Positions 1 through 8,810 of a stretch of DNA of 54,833 bases are shown here, piece by piece. The stretch is from assembly GCF_028292365.1 (NCBI RefSeq), contig NZ_JAQGMM010000518.1, forward strand, positions 1-54,833, read 5' to 3'. This stretch comes from Caballeronia sp. (GTDB taxonomy: Bacteria > Pseudomonadota > Gammaproteobacteria > Burkholderiales > Burkholderiaceae). The translations under genes were made by a program, and so were the position numbers. Each line of letters opens with the position of its first letter. Within the stretch, counting starts at the first letter, position 1. The notes under the pieces were generated by a model. That model did not search any database, had not been told where the DNA came from, and saw only the letters and a program-made list of their open reading frames with translations.

Positions 1-1238
1 TGATCGTCACCGACAGCTACGGCGCGAGCCTGCAAATGACGCTGCTCAACAAGCTGGCCGGGATGGAGAACCAGTTTGTCGCGGGCATGGCGGGCGACTT
101 CGCCAACTCGCATTTCACGCAGGCTTCACAAGACGCGCAGTTCACTGACTCACGGGCGACCATAGGCATTGGTCCCTATGAGTCTCAAACCGATGCAAAG
201 ACGCGCAACGCCAACTATGGCGTGTATTTCGAAGATACGTTGTCGATCACGCAGCAGTGGTCCATGACACTGGCAGGACGTTATAACTGGTCCAAGTCCG
301 TCATCGGCGATGAAAGCGGTGTACAGCCGCTGCTCGACGGCAGCCATACTTTCTCCCGCTTCAACCCAGCGGTGGGCATTAACTGGAACCCGACCCCCAC
401 CTTCACCGCCTACGCCACTTATAACGAAGGCATGCGCTCGCCGACCGCGATCGAACTTGCCTGTGCCGACCCGGCCGCACCCTGTTCCTTGCCGAACGAT
501 TTCATTGCGGACCCGTCGTTGCAACCGGTGATCTCGAAGACCTACGAGATCGGCGCGCGAGGCCAGCTTGGACATGGGACCTCATGGAGCGCGGCGCTCT
601 ACCGGACCACACTCGACAACGACATCCAGTTCGTCAGCAGCAACGGCGCAGCCAGTACGCTGGGCTTTTTCCAGAACGTGGGCAAGACGCGCCGGCAAGG
701 GGTGGAGCTGGCCGGGCGCACACAGTTCGGACCACTGGGCGTGGCCGCGAGCTATAGCTACGTGGACGCAACGTATCAATCTGCATGGACCGAAAGCAGT
801 TCCAGCAATTCCAGCGCGGATGCCAACGGCAATATCACCGTCAAGCCAGGCGACCGCATTCCCGGCATTCCGCAAAACACGGTCAAGTTGCGGCTTGACT
901 ATGCGGCCACGCCGAAATGGAATGTGGGGACCAACCTCACGTATCGCGGCAGCATTTTTGCTCGTGGCGACGAAGACAATCAGGATGTGAACGGTTCAGT
1001 AGCGGGTTATTTCCTGATCGATCTCGACACCACCTACAACATCACGAAGCAGCTACAGGTGTTCGCCAGCATCACGAACCTGCTCAACAAGCGTTATGCG
1101 AGTTTTGCGATCCTTGGAGAGAATGACTTCGACGGCCCGAACCATACCTTCAACGGCGCCAATCCGGCCAATGAGCAGTTCCTTGGCATCGGCGCGCCGC
1201 GGGGAGCGTGGGTGGGACTGAGGTATGCGTGGAAGTAG
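1..1238 (+). CDS. TonB-dependent outer-membrane receptor, C-terminal part (5' end outside window)
   Basis: The reading frame is already open at the first bases, so this is the 3' end of a longer gene and the first internal ATG (position 36) is not a start. The visible ~410 residues are a beta-barrel: alternating polar/hydrophobic strands, the TonB-receptor phrase around NEGMRSPTAIELACADP, a GVELAGRTQFGPLGV strand, SITNLLNKRYASF near the end and a final strand ending in an aromatic residue then Lys (GLRYAWK). Family members import scarce ligands such as siderophores, vitamins or metal chelates, powered by TonB-ExbBD. Plug domain and TonB box are not visible. It converges on the PQQ-dehydrogenase-type maturation operon, so a metal-chelate ligand is possible but unproven. 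Family certain, substrate unknown. Confidence 0.9.
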   Translation, partial: IVTDSYGASLQMTLLNKLAGMENQFVAGMAGDFANSHFTQASQDAQFTDSRATIGIGPYESQTDAKTRNANYGVYFEDTLSITQQWSMTLAGRYNWSKSVIGDESGVQPLLDGSHTFSRFNPAVGINWNPTPTFTAYATYNEGMRSPTAIELACADPAAPCSLPNDFIADPSLQPVISKTYEIGARGQLGHGTSWSAALYRTTLDNDIQFVSSNGAASTLGFFQNVGKTRRQGVELAGRTQFGPLGVAASYSYVDATYQSAWTESSSSNSSADANGNITVKPGDRIPGIPQNTVKLRLDYAATPKWNVGTNLTYRGSIFARGDEDNQDVNGSVAGYFLIDLDTTYNITKQLQVFASITNLLNKRYASFAILGENDFDGPNHTFNGANPANEQFLGIGAPRGAWVGLRYAWK

Positions 1239-1245
1239 GTTTTGT

Positions 1246-1282
1246 TTCGCACCGGGTTCTTGCGACTTGCTCCCGGTGCGAA
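1246..1282. terminator. Probable bidirectional terminator hairpin
   Basis: A perfect 11-bp inverted repeat (TTCGCACCGGG / CCCGGTGCGAA) with a 15-base loop lies in the 57-bp gap between the convergent receptor and beta-propeller genes. It starts 7 bases after the receptor stop. There is no long U-tract on either side, so efficient intrinsic termination is inferred from position and stem strength only. Confidence 0.6.
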
Positions 1283-1295
1283 CGAGACTGGCGTG

Positions 1296-2429
1296 CTACT
1301 CAATCGACCCCGCGCTGTGCGGATACGTCACGATGCCCCACGCGAGCGGCAGTCCTTCAATCTGCTTGACCGGCTGGTAGCTGGTGGCGTCGATGACATA
1401 CACGGCGTTCGACCGGCCGCATGCCAGCATCAGCTTCGAGCCGTCGGGCGTGAAACTGAAGTGCCAGCAACGCTGGCCCACCGGCACATCGGTTACATGA
1501 TCGAAGGTCTTGGCATCGAATACCTGCAACATCTTGCCGCGCGCCGCCGCGACCATCAGGCGCTTGCCGGCGGGGTCGAACGCGACACCGTAGGGTCCCA
1601 TCTGCGTATCGACACTCTTGATCACCTTGAAGCTGCGGGCGTCCAGCACGACGAACTTGTTGGTGTTCTCAAGGGTGACCACGTATTGCCTGCCGTCAGG
1701 CGAACGCTTGATGCCGCGCGGGCGCGATCCGTGGTCCAGCTTGAGCGTGCGCAGCGGCGCGCCGGTGCCGACGTGATACACCGAGACCGTATCGTCGCCC
1801 TCGTTGGTCACCAGCATTTCCCGGCCATCGCCGGAAAACTCCACGCCCTCCGTCTCATGCCCGCTCTTCACCGAACGGATTACCCGGAGACTCTTCAGGT
1901 CGACAATCGCGATCTCCGCCGGCGGCTCATTCGCGTTGTCATCGTCCTTTCCCGCGCCCGGAGGACCGCCTTTGTCGGCCCCTGGTGCGGCTCCTGGCGC
2001 TCCTCCTGATGCACCGGGCGCTCCCGGTGCTCCTGACACGCCCGGAGGCGGCCCACCGCCCTCGCCCGGCTCGTAGGTCACGTAGGCGTACCCGCCATAC
2101 ACCCGGACAAACTCCGGATTCTCGCCGATCTTCACCCGCCGCAAAACTCGGCCGGTGGCTGTATCGACTTCGGACAGATCACCTGGTTTCTTGTTGGCCA
2201 GCAGCAGCCGGCGGCCGTCGGCCGTCAGGCTCAAGCCGCGGGGGCCATCGTCGCCGAACGAGAACGTCTTCGCGAGTGTCATCTGGTCGAGGTCGATCAC
2301 CCCAACCCCTGCCGTCTCGCTCGTTACGTAAGCCGTCGGCGCCGCCCACGCCGGGCTCGCGCCCAACGTGATGCCAGTCGTCACCACCGATGCGAGCGCC
2401 AGATACGCCGTCGCCTTTTTCAGATGCAT
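1296..2429 (-). CDS. Exported YVTN-type beta-propeller protein
   Basis: 377 residues. An N-terminal signal peptide (Lys-rich start, hydrophobic stretch, cleavage near SPAWAA-P) sends it to the periplasm. The rest is repeats of the YVTN/40-residue propeller type: phrases such as GVEFSGDGREMLVTNEGDDTV, GIKRSPDGRQYVVT and GVAFDPAGKRLMVAA recur about every 40 residues. Similar propellers are found with PQQ-dependent dehydrogenase loci, which fits the upstream mxa-type genes; the precise job is unknown. A Gly/Pro/Ala-rich insert (about residues 124-160) interrupts the propeller. The start has a good ribosome site (GGAG, 7 bases before ATG). It is the last gene of the minus-strand cluster, 153 bp after the preceding gene; that gap holds a CGGGAGA/TCTCCCG dyad (2538-2552). 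Confidence 0.85.
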   Translation of the reverse strand: MHLKKATAYLALASVVTTGITLGASPAWAAPTAYVTSETAGVGVIDLDQMTLAKTFSFGDDGPRGLSLTADGRRLLLANKKPGDLSEVDTATGRVLRRVKIGENPEFVRVYGGYAYVTYEPGEGGGPPPGVSGAPGAPGASGGAPGAAPGADKGGPPGAGKDDDNANEPPAEIAIVDLKSLRVIRSVKSGHETEGVEFSGDGREMLVTNEGDDTVSVYHVGTGAPLRTLKLDHGSRPRGIKRSPDGRQYVVTLENTNKFVVLDARSFKVIKSVDTQMGPYGVAFDPAGKRLMVAAARGKMLQVFDAKTFDHVTDVPVGQRCWHFSFTPDGSKLMLACGRSNAVYVIDATSYQPVKQIEGLPLAWGIVTYPHSAGSIE

Positions 2430-2582
2430 GTTCGTCTCCGCCTATTGTTCTTTGCATGGTGCACCGGATGTCCTCGGACATCGCGGACCCAAAGGTCAAC
2501 TTAGCCCATGATGGCGGTACTTGACAACGGCTCGGGGCGGGAGATTCTCCCGAAAGCGTTTTCCAAAAGCGCGTCCGCGGGT

Positions 2583-3188
2583 CTAGCGAGTCGCGTCGGG
2601 GTCGTCGGCGAGACGATCGACCAGCGCCTTGACGCCGCGACGCCACGACAAATCCGTGTTGCCGCGAATATCGACCGAGCGCTCGAACACGGTCTTGCCC
2701 GACTCCACCTCTTCCACGCGAAGATTGATGTTGATGATCAAGTTGCTGACTTTTTGCACCCAGCACACGCCGACACGCTCAACGCCAAGCTTGCGTCCGA
2801 CTTGCCGCTCGCAGCCGTTGCACGCGTTCATATTCTGCGCCGCAGTAAGTTGCGTAATCATGGCGCTCGCAGGCGCGTTATCGACGACACGAAAAAGCTG
2901 GCGGTCACGCAACCGGGCTCGCAGATCATCGCTGATCAGGCTAATGCGAGCCTGCTGCGTGCGGTTGGTATCGGCGTCGTTGTAAGAGGCGTTATCGTCG
3001 ATGAGCGTGCAGTCGATAACAGCAATCGACCGCGGCGCAGCCATCGCCTGCGATCCGGCAGTTACAACGGCAAGACATAGTGCGACATTGCGCAGAACAC
3101 ACAATGTGCGCCGCGGCCCATGATGTAAAACGCTTCGCAACTGCAGCATGGCTGTAGATATCCACGAGTCGATGATGCGATCCTCCAT
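2583..3188 (-). CDS. Small exported protein of DUF2380/DUF3280 type
   Basis: 201 residues with a hydrophobic segment ending QAMA-AP around residue 51, read as a signal peptide with a long N-terminal extension. If translation begins at the internal Met 14 (position 3149) the signal is more normal; neither start has a clear ribosome site. The mature part begins SIAVIDCTLIDDNA and contains DLRARL..LFRVVDNAPA, QNMNACNGCERQVGRKLGV and VGWVQKVSN-type strands; an analogous arrangement (exported protein acting on a small C-x-x-C motif, here CNGC) is seen in uncharacterised families placed with PQQ dehydrogenase genes. It follows the MxaL-like gene by 37 bp and so belongs to the operon. The family name is my recollection; the function is unknown. 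Confidence 0.7.
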   Translation of the reverse strand: MEDRIIDSWISTAMLQLRSVLHHGPRRTLCVLRNVALCLAVVTAGSQAMAAPRSIAVIDCTLIDDNASYNDADTNRTQQARISLISDDLRARLRDRQLFRVVDNAPASAMITQLTAAQNMNACNGCERQVGRKLGVERVGVCWVQKVSNLIININLRVEEVESGKTVFERSVDIRGNTDLSWRRGVKALVDRLADDPDATR

Positions 3189-3225
3189 GGAGCGGCCCTT
3201 TACATAGTTATCCGGATCACATGGT

Positions 3226-4233
3226 CTAGCCAGTCACCGCTCGTTTCGCGCCAGCATGTGAAGCCGAACTGCTCACAGTCTGACGCCGCCTTAAACTTAA
3301 GCCCCGTAAACTCCGCAAACCCCACACAGGAAGAAACCGCCAGGTCAGCAGCAGCAACGCAAGCAACGCTGGACACCAATTAAGATTGGTCGCCGCGGGC
3401 TCCCGGTGCATCAACTGTGGATCGAGCATGGCATGGGTCAATGCTTCGGCCCCAAACAGCCGCTGATACTTGAAGCCGATCCGTGATGCGACCGACGCAA
3501 GGTACTCGCCCCGCAGTTGCGACAACTCTTCGTGGCTTTCCGCTGTGGTCGGCTTGCCTGGTATGGTCGGGACCTGGATCACGTCATCGGCGTGCCAGAA
3601 TCCCACCCTGTTGCCGTTGGCATCGGTCTTTGGAATGTTGGCGGGCTGGTCCCCGCCCACGCCAATTAGCCAGCCATGAACCTTTCCGCTAGCCAATTCA
3701 CGCACCCGGTCATTTGATGGCAACACGGGTGGCGCTTCCTGACCATCGGTCACGAAGATCACTGCGGTATCCGGCCCGACTTCCTGCGCTGTGCGCACCG
3801 CCGAGTAAATCCCACCCTCAGCCACGCGGCTCCAGTTTGTCCAGCGCATGCGCCCATCAATTTCATTTAACGATGACAGCAGCGTGTCGAAATTGCTGCA
3901 CACCTCAACGGGCGGCAACAGCAGTAAAGTGCGCTGTCCGGTAAACACGCTCCATCCGACCTTCGATCCGCAAGGCAATTTCCCCAACGTTTCGCGCGTG
4001 GCGGCACGGGCGAATTCAAGCCGGCTAGATGGCGCATCGTTCGACCCCACGTCCTCGGTGTCCATACTTTGCGTAATATCGAAGGTGACGATGTAACGCG
4101 CGGTATCGCGCGGCAAAATGACGGGTGGCATCACAAGCGCGGCGACCAGCAACAGCAGCGCGAGCACGACCGGCCACTGTTGCGGGCTGAAGAGACTTCG
4201 CGCAAGGCTTCGCCCATGTGGAGCGGTTTTCAC
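3226..4233 (-). CDS. mxaL: VWA-domain membrane protein, MxaL-like
   Basis: 335 residues: an N-terminal membrane helix (about 20-40), a periplasmic von Willebrand A domain with MIDAS motif DITQS (about residue 51) and FVTDG (about 160), and a second helix near residue 285-300 (LALLLLTWRFLPVWG) followed by a basic tail. In methylotrophs MxaL works with MxaA, MxaC and MxaK in fitting calcium to PQQ methanol dehydrogenase; that role here is inferred from gene order. Its ATG overlaps the MxaK-like stop (ATGA, 4230-4233), indicating translational coupling. Assignment rests on order plus domain content; the sequence alone supports only a VWA protein. Confidence 0.8.
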   Translation of the reverse strand: MKTAPHGRSLARSLFSPQQWPVVLALLLLVAALVMPPVILPRDTARYIVTFDITQSMDTEDVGSNDAPSSRLEFARAATRETLGKLPCGSKVGWSVFTGQRTLLLLPPVEVCSNFDTLLSSLNEIDGRMRWTNWSRVAEGGIYSAVRTAQEVGPDTAVIFVTDGQEAPPVLPSNDRVRELASGKVHGWLIGVGGDQPANIPKTDANGNRVGFWHADDVIQVPTIPGKPTTAESHEELSQLRGEYLASVASRIGFKYQRLFGAEALTHAMLDPQLMHREPAATNLNWCPALLALLLLTWRFLPVWGLRSLRGLSLRRRQTVSSSASHAGAKRAVTG

Positions 4234-4775
4234 GGCAGATCCTCAGCCTGAGCCCCGCGCAACTTGACGTCGTGTTGCTCCTTGACATCCGGCTCGTCGG
4301 CGCTCCCGGTCTCTTCCGGAGCGCGCCACAACGCGCGTTCGAGGTTGTAGCGCGCGTCCCAGTCACCGGGCGTCGCGCGCAGCAACTGGCGGTATCGTTG
4401 CTTCGCCTGTTCCAGTAAAGGCAACGATTTGACAGGACCGGGATTTCCCTCGCCGGTCGCCTGACGTAGATACATATTGCCCAGGTCGAAAACCGCGGCA
4501 TGCGCCAGGTCGCTGCTGGCGTCGTCTTGTATCAGTGCCTCATAGAGCCTCTGTGCGTCCGCGTAAGCGCCCGCTTTCGACAGCGCCATCGCACGGGCCA
4601 ATCGAGCTTCGGGGAGATCGGCTAGATGGGAAGACGCGCTGGTCATGGCATCTGCTTGGGCAACAGCCTGGCGCACATCTTCAGCATGCTTCATGCGTAA
4701 TCCTCCATCCGCCACTACGGCCGCACAAGCCAGCGCGACAAGTCCGAACGCGATGTGAGTCCAGGAGCGTCTCAT
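4230..4775 (-). CDS. mxaK: TPR-containing membrane protein, MxaK-like
   Basis: 181 residues from the ATG at 4775, which forms an ATGA overlap with the upstream VWA gene; a longer frame starting at 4847 lacks that coupling and was rejected. One N-terminal helix (HIAFGLVALACAAVV), then helix-turn-helix TPR-like repeats (LARAMALSKAGAYADAQRLY; FDLGNMYLRQ; DWDARYNLERALW). The N-terminal anchor with a periplasmic TPR tail is the expected MxaK architecture, a partner of the two VWA proteins in dehydrogenase maturation. The C-terminus (about 25 residues) is charged and probably disordered. Confidence 0.8.
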   Translation of the reverse strand: MRRSWTHIAFGLVALACAAVVADGGLRMKHAEDVRQAVAQADAMTSASSHLADLPEARLARAMALSKAGAYADAQRLYEALIQDDASSDLAHAAVFDLGNMYLRQATGEGNPGPVKSLPLLEQAKQRYRQLLRATPGDWDARYNLERALWRAPEETGSADEPDVKEQHDVKLRGAQAEDLP

Positions 4776-5752
4776 GCCCAACTCCTGACCTGAACCAGAT
4801 GCAACGCGAGCAGGAAAGCGCAGAAGACCAGCGCGGCCGCAAAGCAATAAGGACTGCGGTCCTGTCGCGGCAACTGCTCGACAAACGACACCTGATATTT
4901 TTGCTGCCGGTTGATATCGGTCATCGCGGCGGCCATCGCATCGGCATCGTTTGCTTGATAGAGGTGATACGGGGACTTCAACGTGAGAAAAAAACGGTGC
5001 AGCTCGGCCTCGGCGGAGGTATCGTTGGCGGCGACCGCCCGCAGATCAGGGCTGTATACGCCACTGCGCAAGTAGATGAAATACAGGTCGACTTGATTGC
5101 GCGCGAGGCCTTCTTCTATATCGCGACGCGCTTGCGCGTCGAGTCTTGCGCCGCCGTCCGAGACAAGGACGATCGCCCGGTGGCCGTCGTAACGACGTCC
5201 GTCAAATTGTCCGATCGCTGCGCGCAAACCGCGATCGAGCTGCGTGTCTGCCATGCCGCGGCCAATGCCCGTGCCGGCTATCGCATCCTGAATAATCGCA
5301 TGATTCGCCGTGAAGCGAATGACCGGTATAGGGCTGATGCCGAACATCATGAACGCGAACCGGTCGTTCGGACGGTCATCGACGAAACGGGTTATCGCCC
5401 GGCGAGCGACTTCATTCTTCGACATGCCCCGCGAGTCGATGGGCTGCCGCCCCATCGTGTCATCCATGCTGGAACTGCGGTCCATCAGGATGAGAATTTC
5501 GGCACCGGTGCCGGTGTGCAGAACATGCATATTGGAACGGCCCGGGCCTGCAAGACCGATGACAATGGCAAGTATCGCCAGCACCGCGCAGCCTCGCCAT
5601 ACCATCCCGACGGCACGTCCGAGCCGGTCGACCGGCAGCCATCCGATATATGAAAAGCTCAGCGCATCACCGCGTCGACGCAGCAACGGAAGGCATGCGA
5701 GCGGCATTAGGGCAAGCACGTAAGGATGAGCGAAGTCGATAGGTGAAGTCAT
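4772..5752 (-). CDS. mxaC: VWA-domain membrane protein, MxaC-like
   Basis: 326 residues. It opens with FAHPYVLALMPLACLPLL, the N-terminal phrase common to BatA/BatB-type VWA proteins, has a second helix at about residues 52-68, then the VWA domain with MIDAS motif DRSSS (about residue 90) and VLVSDGG (about 170), and a C-terminal helix (about 303-320) just before the end. Known MxaC proteins share this layout and are needed for active calcium-containing methanol dehydrogenase. Coupled by ATGA overlaps to the genes on both sides (5749-5752 and 4772-4775). Confidence 0.82.
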   Translation of the reverse strand: MTSPIDFAHPYVLALMPLACLPLLRRRGDALSFSYIGWLPVDRLGRAVGMVWRGCAVLAILAIVIGLAGPGRSNMHVLHTGTGAEILILMDRSSSMDDTMGRQPIDSRGMSKNEVARRAITRFVDDRPNDRFAFMMFGISPIPVIRFTANHAIIQDAIAGTGIGRGMADTQLDRGLRAAIGQFDGRRYDGHRAIVLVSDGGARLDAQARRDIEEGLARNQVDLYFIYLRSGVYSPDLRAVAANDTSAEAELHRFFLTLKSPYHLYQANDADAMAAAMTDINRQQKYQVSFVEQLPRQDRSPYCFAAALVFCAFLLALHLVQVRSWA

Positions 5753-6621
5753 TGCTGCTGACGCCTCTCCACGCGATAGAGCGCGCGGCTCAAGTCGAGC
5801 AGGGGGAAGCTTTCATCAGCTGAACGCGAAGCAAAGAAACGCTCGCCCGAGTGCTGGTAGAAGCGTTCGAGCTGCGGCTGCAGCGCTTGCAAATGCGGCG
5901 CTCTTGCAAGCAGGCTCGGCAGTGAACCGGCGTGCACGACCTGACCCGCCGTCTCGTTTAATGCACGATGCAGACACAGCCATCCGCGCGCATTTTTATC
6001 GGACTGAGATGACTCCAGGCGCTGCATCTCCATGTACGCCCGGGCAAACGGCAAGCGCGCCGCTTCGCGTGTGTTACGCCATTTCCACCAGCCGAACCAG
6101 GCGGCAAGCGTCAATGCAAGGAACCCAAGCGCCCACATGGCCTGCCTGCGCAGCGGCGCAATGGCGGGTAACGGCGCTGGCCGGTCGGGACGCAGTGGTA
6201 GAAGGTCGCCTGTGCCAAATGCCGTATTTGGCGTGAGCGGACTCACGCTTACCGGCCATTCCGGCACCTGCACCGACCCCAGTGTCAGCGCGGGCAGAGA
6301 AATAGTGGTGAGCGTTTGCGGCGCGTTCACGATCTGATAGTCGATGACCATCCATCGCCGCCCTTCCCCATCCGTTTCAATGCGCGGATGGTGGCGCTCG
6401 AACCAAATGCCGATGCGCCCCGTCGATGGCGTCGCGGCGGCGCTAGAACCGTCGTTGCCCAAAGGGAGCAGGATGCGTTGCGAAAGCACATCGCCGACCG
6501 TGTAGCCGAACGCGCGCGGTTGCTCCACGATGACCGGCGCAGGCGCCGCCCTGGCAGCATGCGTCATGCTTAGGATTACTGCCGTGATGACCAGGAATAG
6601 CGGACGCGCGAATGGGCTCAT
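5749..6621 (-). CDS. mxaA: MxaA-like periplasmic/membrane protein
   Basis: 290 residues: signal sequence (cleavage near AARA-AP), a beta-rich periplasmic part (RIGIWFERHHPRIETDGEG; LPALTLGSVQVPEWPVSVSPL), one membrane helix at about residues 157-175 (MWALGFLALTLAAWFGWW), and a cytoplasmic helical tail of about 110 residues. Length and layout match MxaA, which in methylotrophs assists calcium insertion into PQQ methanol dehydrogenase. The 4-base ATGA overlaps with the DUF58 gene and the MxaC-like gene suggest stoichiometric production. Identification relies strongly on gene order. Confidence 0.78.
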   Translation of the reverse strand: MSPFARPLFLVITAVILSMTHAARAAPAPVIVEQPRAFGYTVGDVLSQRILLPLGNDGSSAAATPSTGRIGIWFERHHPRIETDGEGRRWMVIDYQIVNAPQTLTTISLPALTLGSVQVPEWPVSVSPLTPNTAFGTGDLLPLRPDRPAPLPAIAPLRRQAMWALGFLALTLAAWFGWWKWRNTREAARLPFARAYMEMQRLESSQSDKNARGWLCLHRALNETAGQVVHAGSLPSLLARAPHLQALQPQLERFYQHSGERFFASRSADESFPLLDLSRALYRVERRQQQ

Positions 6622-7490
6622 GCGACCGCTTCCAGGAAGTATCGCGACAACGCTTCGGCATCGAATGCGCCCTGAACGTAAAACGGCCGTATCCCGCGCT
6701 TATCGAAGAGCCGCTCGATTTCGGCACGCCGTCGCGCGACGGCATCGCGCCAATCCCGACGCGTTTTACCGAGCAGCCACACTGTTCGGCGCTCTCCCGT
6801 TTCGGCATCATCAACGGCCAGCAGCGCGCCATGCTCCGGCGGCTCCACTTCCGCGCGGTCCCATACAACCATCGGGATGACGTAGGCATGGGTCAGTGTA
6901 TCGAGTATCTTCGGCAGCCGTTTCAGCGGCCAATGAAAGTCCGAGACAATGAAGACAATCCCCTGCCGCCCGGCAAGTTTCGCGACCGATTGTTCCAGCC
7001 CATCGATACCGCCTGCCACGCCGGGCGATTGCGCGGCACGGCGCACCGTGGCCGCCATTACGTCGCCAACACCCTGACCATAGCGCGCTGGTGAATAGAG
7101 TTCTTCACGCTCGGCGGCATCGAACACGAGCATGCCGACCTGATCGCCCGCTCGGAACGCGCTGTAACCCAGCGCGGCTACAAAATCCGCTGCAACGTCG
7201 AGCTTGGATTTGATCTGCCCGAAGTGCATCGACGCTGATACGTCGATCACGACATATATCGGTACGGCCACGCGTTGCAGATGAACGCGAACGAGCCACT
7301 CGGCGGGAATAGCCCGCAAGCTCGCGCGTAAATCAATACGGCGTGGATCCGGATGATCGAAAAGACGCGCGTGCATGGCGAACGCCTGACCCGCACCGAA
7401 GCTCGAACCGGGATGCGATCCAGGTCGCGAGCCACCGGCGCGCATTGGCAACCGGTAGTGAAATTCTGGCATTGCGCTGATCGTATTCAT
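6618..7490 (-). CDS. mxaS: DUF58 / VWA-like protein, MxaS-like
   Basis: 290 residues without a membrane helix. It has the DUF58 core: a conserved FDHPDPRRIDLRASLRA stretch before a VWA-like fold with VIDVSAS (MIDAS-type, about residue 79), SAFRAGDQVGMLVFD (about 110) and VFIVSDFHWPL (about 165). DUF58 proteins are regular partners of MoxR ATPases, the pair acting as a chaperone in protein maturation or metal insertion; MxaS is the methylotroph member. It starts 15 bp after the MoxR stop and overlaps the next gene by ATGA. The ribosome site before the chosen ATG is weak. Confidence 0.85.
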   Translation of the reverse strand: MNTISAMPEFHYRLPMRAGGSRPGSHPGSSFGAGQAFAMHARLFDHPDPRRIDLRASLRAIPAEWLVRVHLQRVAVPIYVVIDVSASMHFGQIKSKLDVAADFVAALGYSAFRAGDQVGMLVFDAAEREELYSPARYGQGVGDVMAATVRRAAQSPGVAGGIDGLEQSVAKLAGRQGIVFIVSDFHWPLKRLPKILDTLTHAYVIPMVVWDRAEVEPPEHGALLAVDDAETGERRTVWLLGKTRRDWRDAVARRRAEIERLFDKRGIRPFYVQGAFDAEALSRYFLEAVA

Positions 7491-7505
7491 GATGTCTTCA
7501 TGACG

Positions 7506-8525
7506 TTACGGCACCGCGACTCTCGCCATGATCTGCGCAATCAGCGCTTCCGCAAGTTCCTGTCGGCGCAGTTCGTAGATTGGCGTGAAGAACACGCGAT
7601 GCCCGAGCGCGGGCAATAACACTGCGTGAATATCCTCCGGTATCAAATGCGAGCGCCCGGCCAGCCACGCGACCACACGCGCCGCCCGCAAGAGCGCGCT
7701 CATGCCGCGCGGACTCGCGCCAACGAGGATGAGCCGCTCCATGTCAACGCCGTCCAGCGCAATATCGAATTGCTGCGGGTTCTCGGTCGCGCGCCAGATG
7801 TCGAGCACGTAACGCTCGATCGTCGCGCTGGCGCTCACGTTGCGTTGAATGCTGGCGCCGATGTCGTTCAACTCTGCCCATCGGACCACGCCAGGCGTCA
7901 CCCGTTCGAGCAACGCGTCGACATCGTGGAAAACAGGATCGAAAACCAGCGCGCGTCTTACTTCGGAATCTGACGGCGTCGGCATGTTCAGTTCGAAGAG
8001 AAACCGGTCCCGAGCAGCCGATGCCAGCTCGAACGTCTCCTCACGTTCAACCTTGTTACGATCCGCGAATACCGTCATATGAGGAAATTGATATTCACGG
8101 TCAAACGCGGAAACGGTACGCTCGGCCATCGCGCGCAGCAGGAGCGACTGGACCTGCGGCCGCGCCCGGTTGATCTCGTTGAAGAAGAACGTCGTCAGGT
8201 TTTCGCCGTGGCGCAGCAAGGGACCGGGATCAATCCGAGGTCTTCCCTCCGCGTCAACATATGTGTGATAGATGAGGTCGCCAGGCATCATGTCGATGGT
8301 GCCTTCCACGCGCCCGAAACCTCCGCCAATGGCCCGCGAAAATGCGCGCAGCACGGTCGTTTTGCCGACCCCTACGCCACCTTCCAGCAATACGTGACCG
8401 CGCGCAAACAGCGCAACATTGATCAAGCGGATGATTTCATGCTGGCCAGCGACGGCCTCTGCGACGCTCTGCTCCACCCGTAATGCATTCTCGCGCCAGT
8501 CCTGAAGTTGCTCCTCGAAAGCCAT
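7506..8525 (-). CDS. mxaR: MoxR-family AAA+ ATPase, MxaR-like
   Basis: 339 residues from the ATG at 8525, chosen because AGGAGA lies 8 bases upstream; a longer frame to 8591 lacks such a site. Walker A GGVGVGKT (about residue 50), Walker B-type FFFNEINRA (about 112), sensor phrase FADRNKVEREET, and the C-terminal lid with SPRGMSALLRAARVVAWLAGR, a MoxR hallmark. MoxR proteins are cytoplasmic ATPases that work with a DUF58/VWA partner; here the partner genes follow directly. It is the first gene of a tight operon, so the 285-bp gap upstream (8526-8810) should hold the promoter; I see no clear hexamers or operator there. Confidence 0.9.
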   Translation of the reverse strand: MAFEEQLQDWRENALRVEQSVAEAVAGQHEIIRLINVALFARGHVLLEGGVGVGKTTVLRAFSRAIGGGFGRVEGTIDMMPGDLIYHTYVDAEGRPRIDPGPLLRHGENLTTFFFNEINRARPQVQSLLLRAMAERTVSAFDREYQFPHMTVFADRNKVEREETFELASAARDRFLFELNMPTPSDSEVRRALVFDPVFHDVDALLERVTPGVVRWAELNDIGASIQRNVSASATIERYVLDIWRATENPQQFDIALDGVDMERLILVGASPRGMSALLRAARVVAWLAGRSHLIPEDIHAVLLPALGHRVFFTPIYELRRQELAEALIAQIMARVAVP

Positions 8526-8810
8526 CGGCCAGGTCTCCTGTTGCATCGCGGCACTATGTAGGAAACAACGCGCCGGATCGAGAGGATGCAAAAGTCGTAC
8601 CGAGTTTAAGCACCCGATGAATTATTGTTGAGAGCCTTGCCAGCGAGGGTTTTAATCGGCCACGCCGGGAGCGACTGAGAAACACACTGTCACAGCCGGC
8701 GGTACACGTTGTGCCTGCGATTCAACGTCGCTGATCGAGCGGGCTGTTATGGTCCGGACACAACGGAAACTTGGTGCCGCCATGCTTTTCCTGCTGTGCA
8801 AGATTGGCGC

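Noticed and set aside
2508..3080. 190-residue plus-strand frame opposite the small exported protein
   Set aside because: Antisense to the mxa-type operon member whose signal peptide and ordered motifs make it the real gene.
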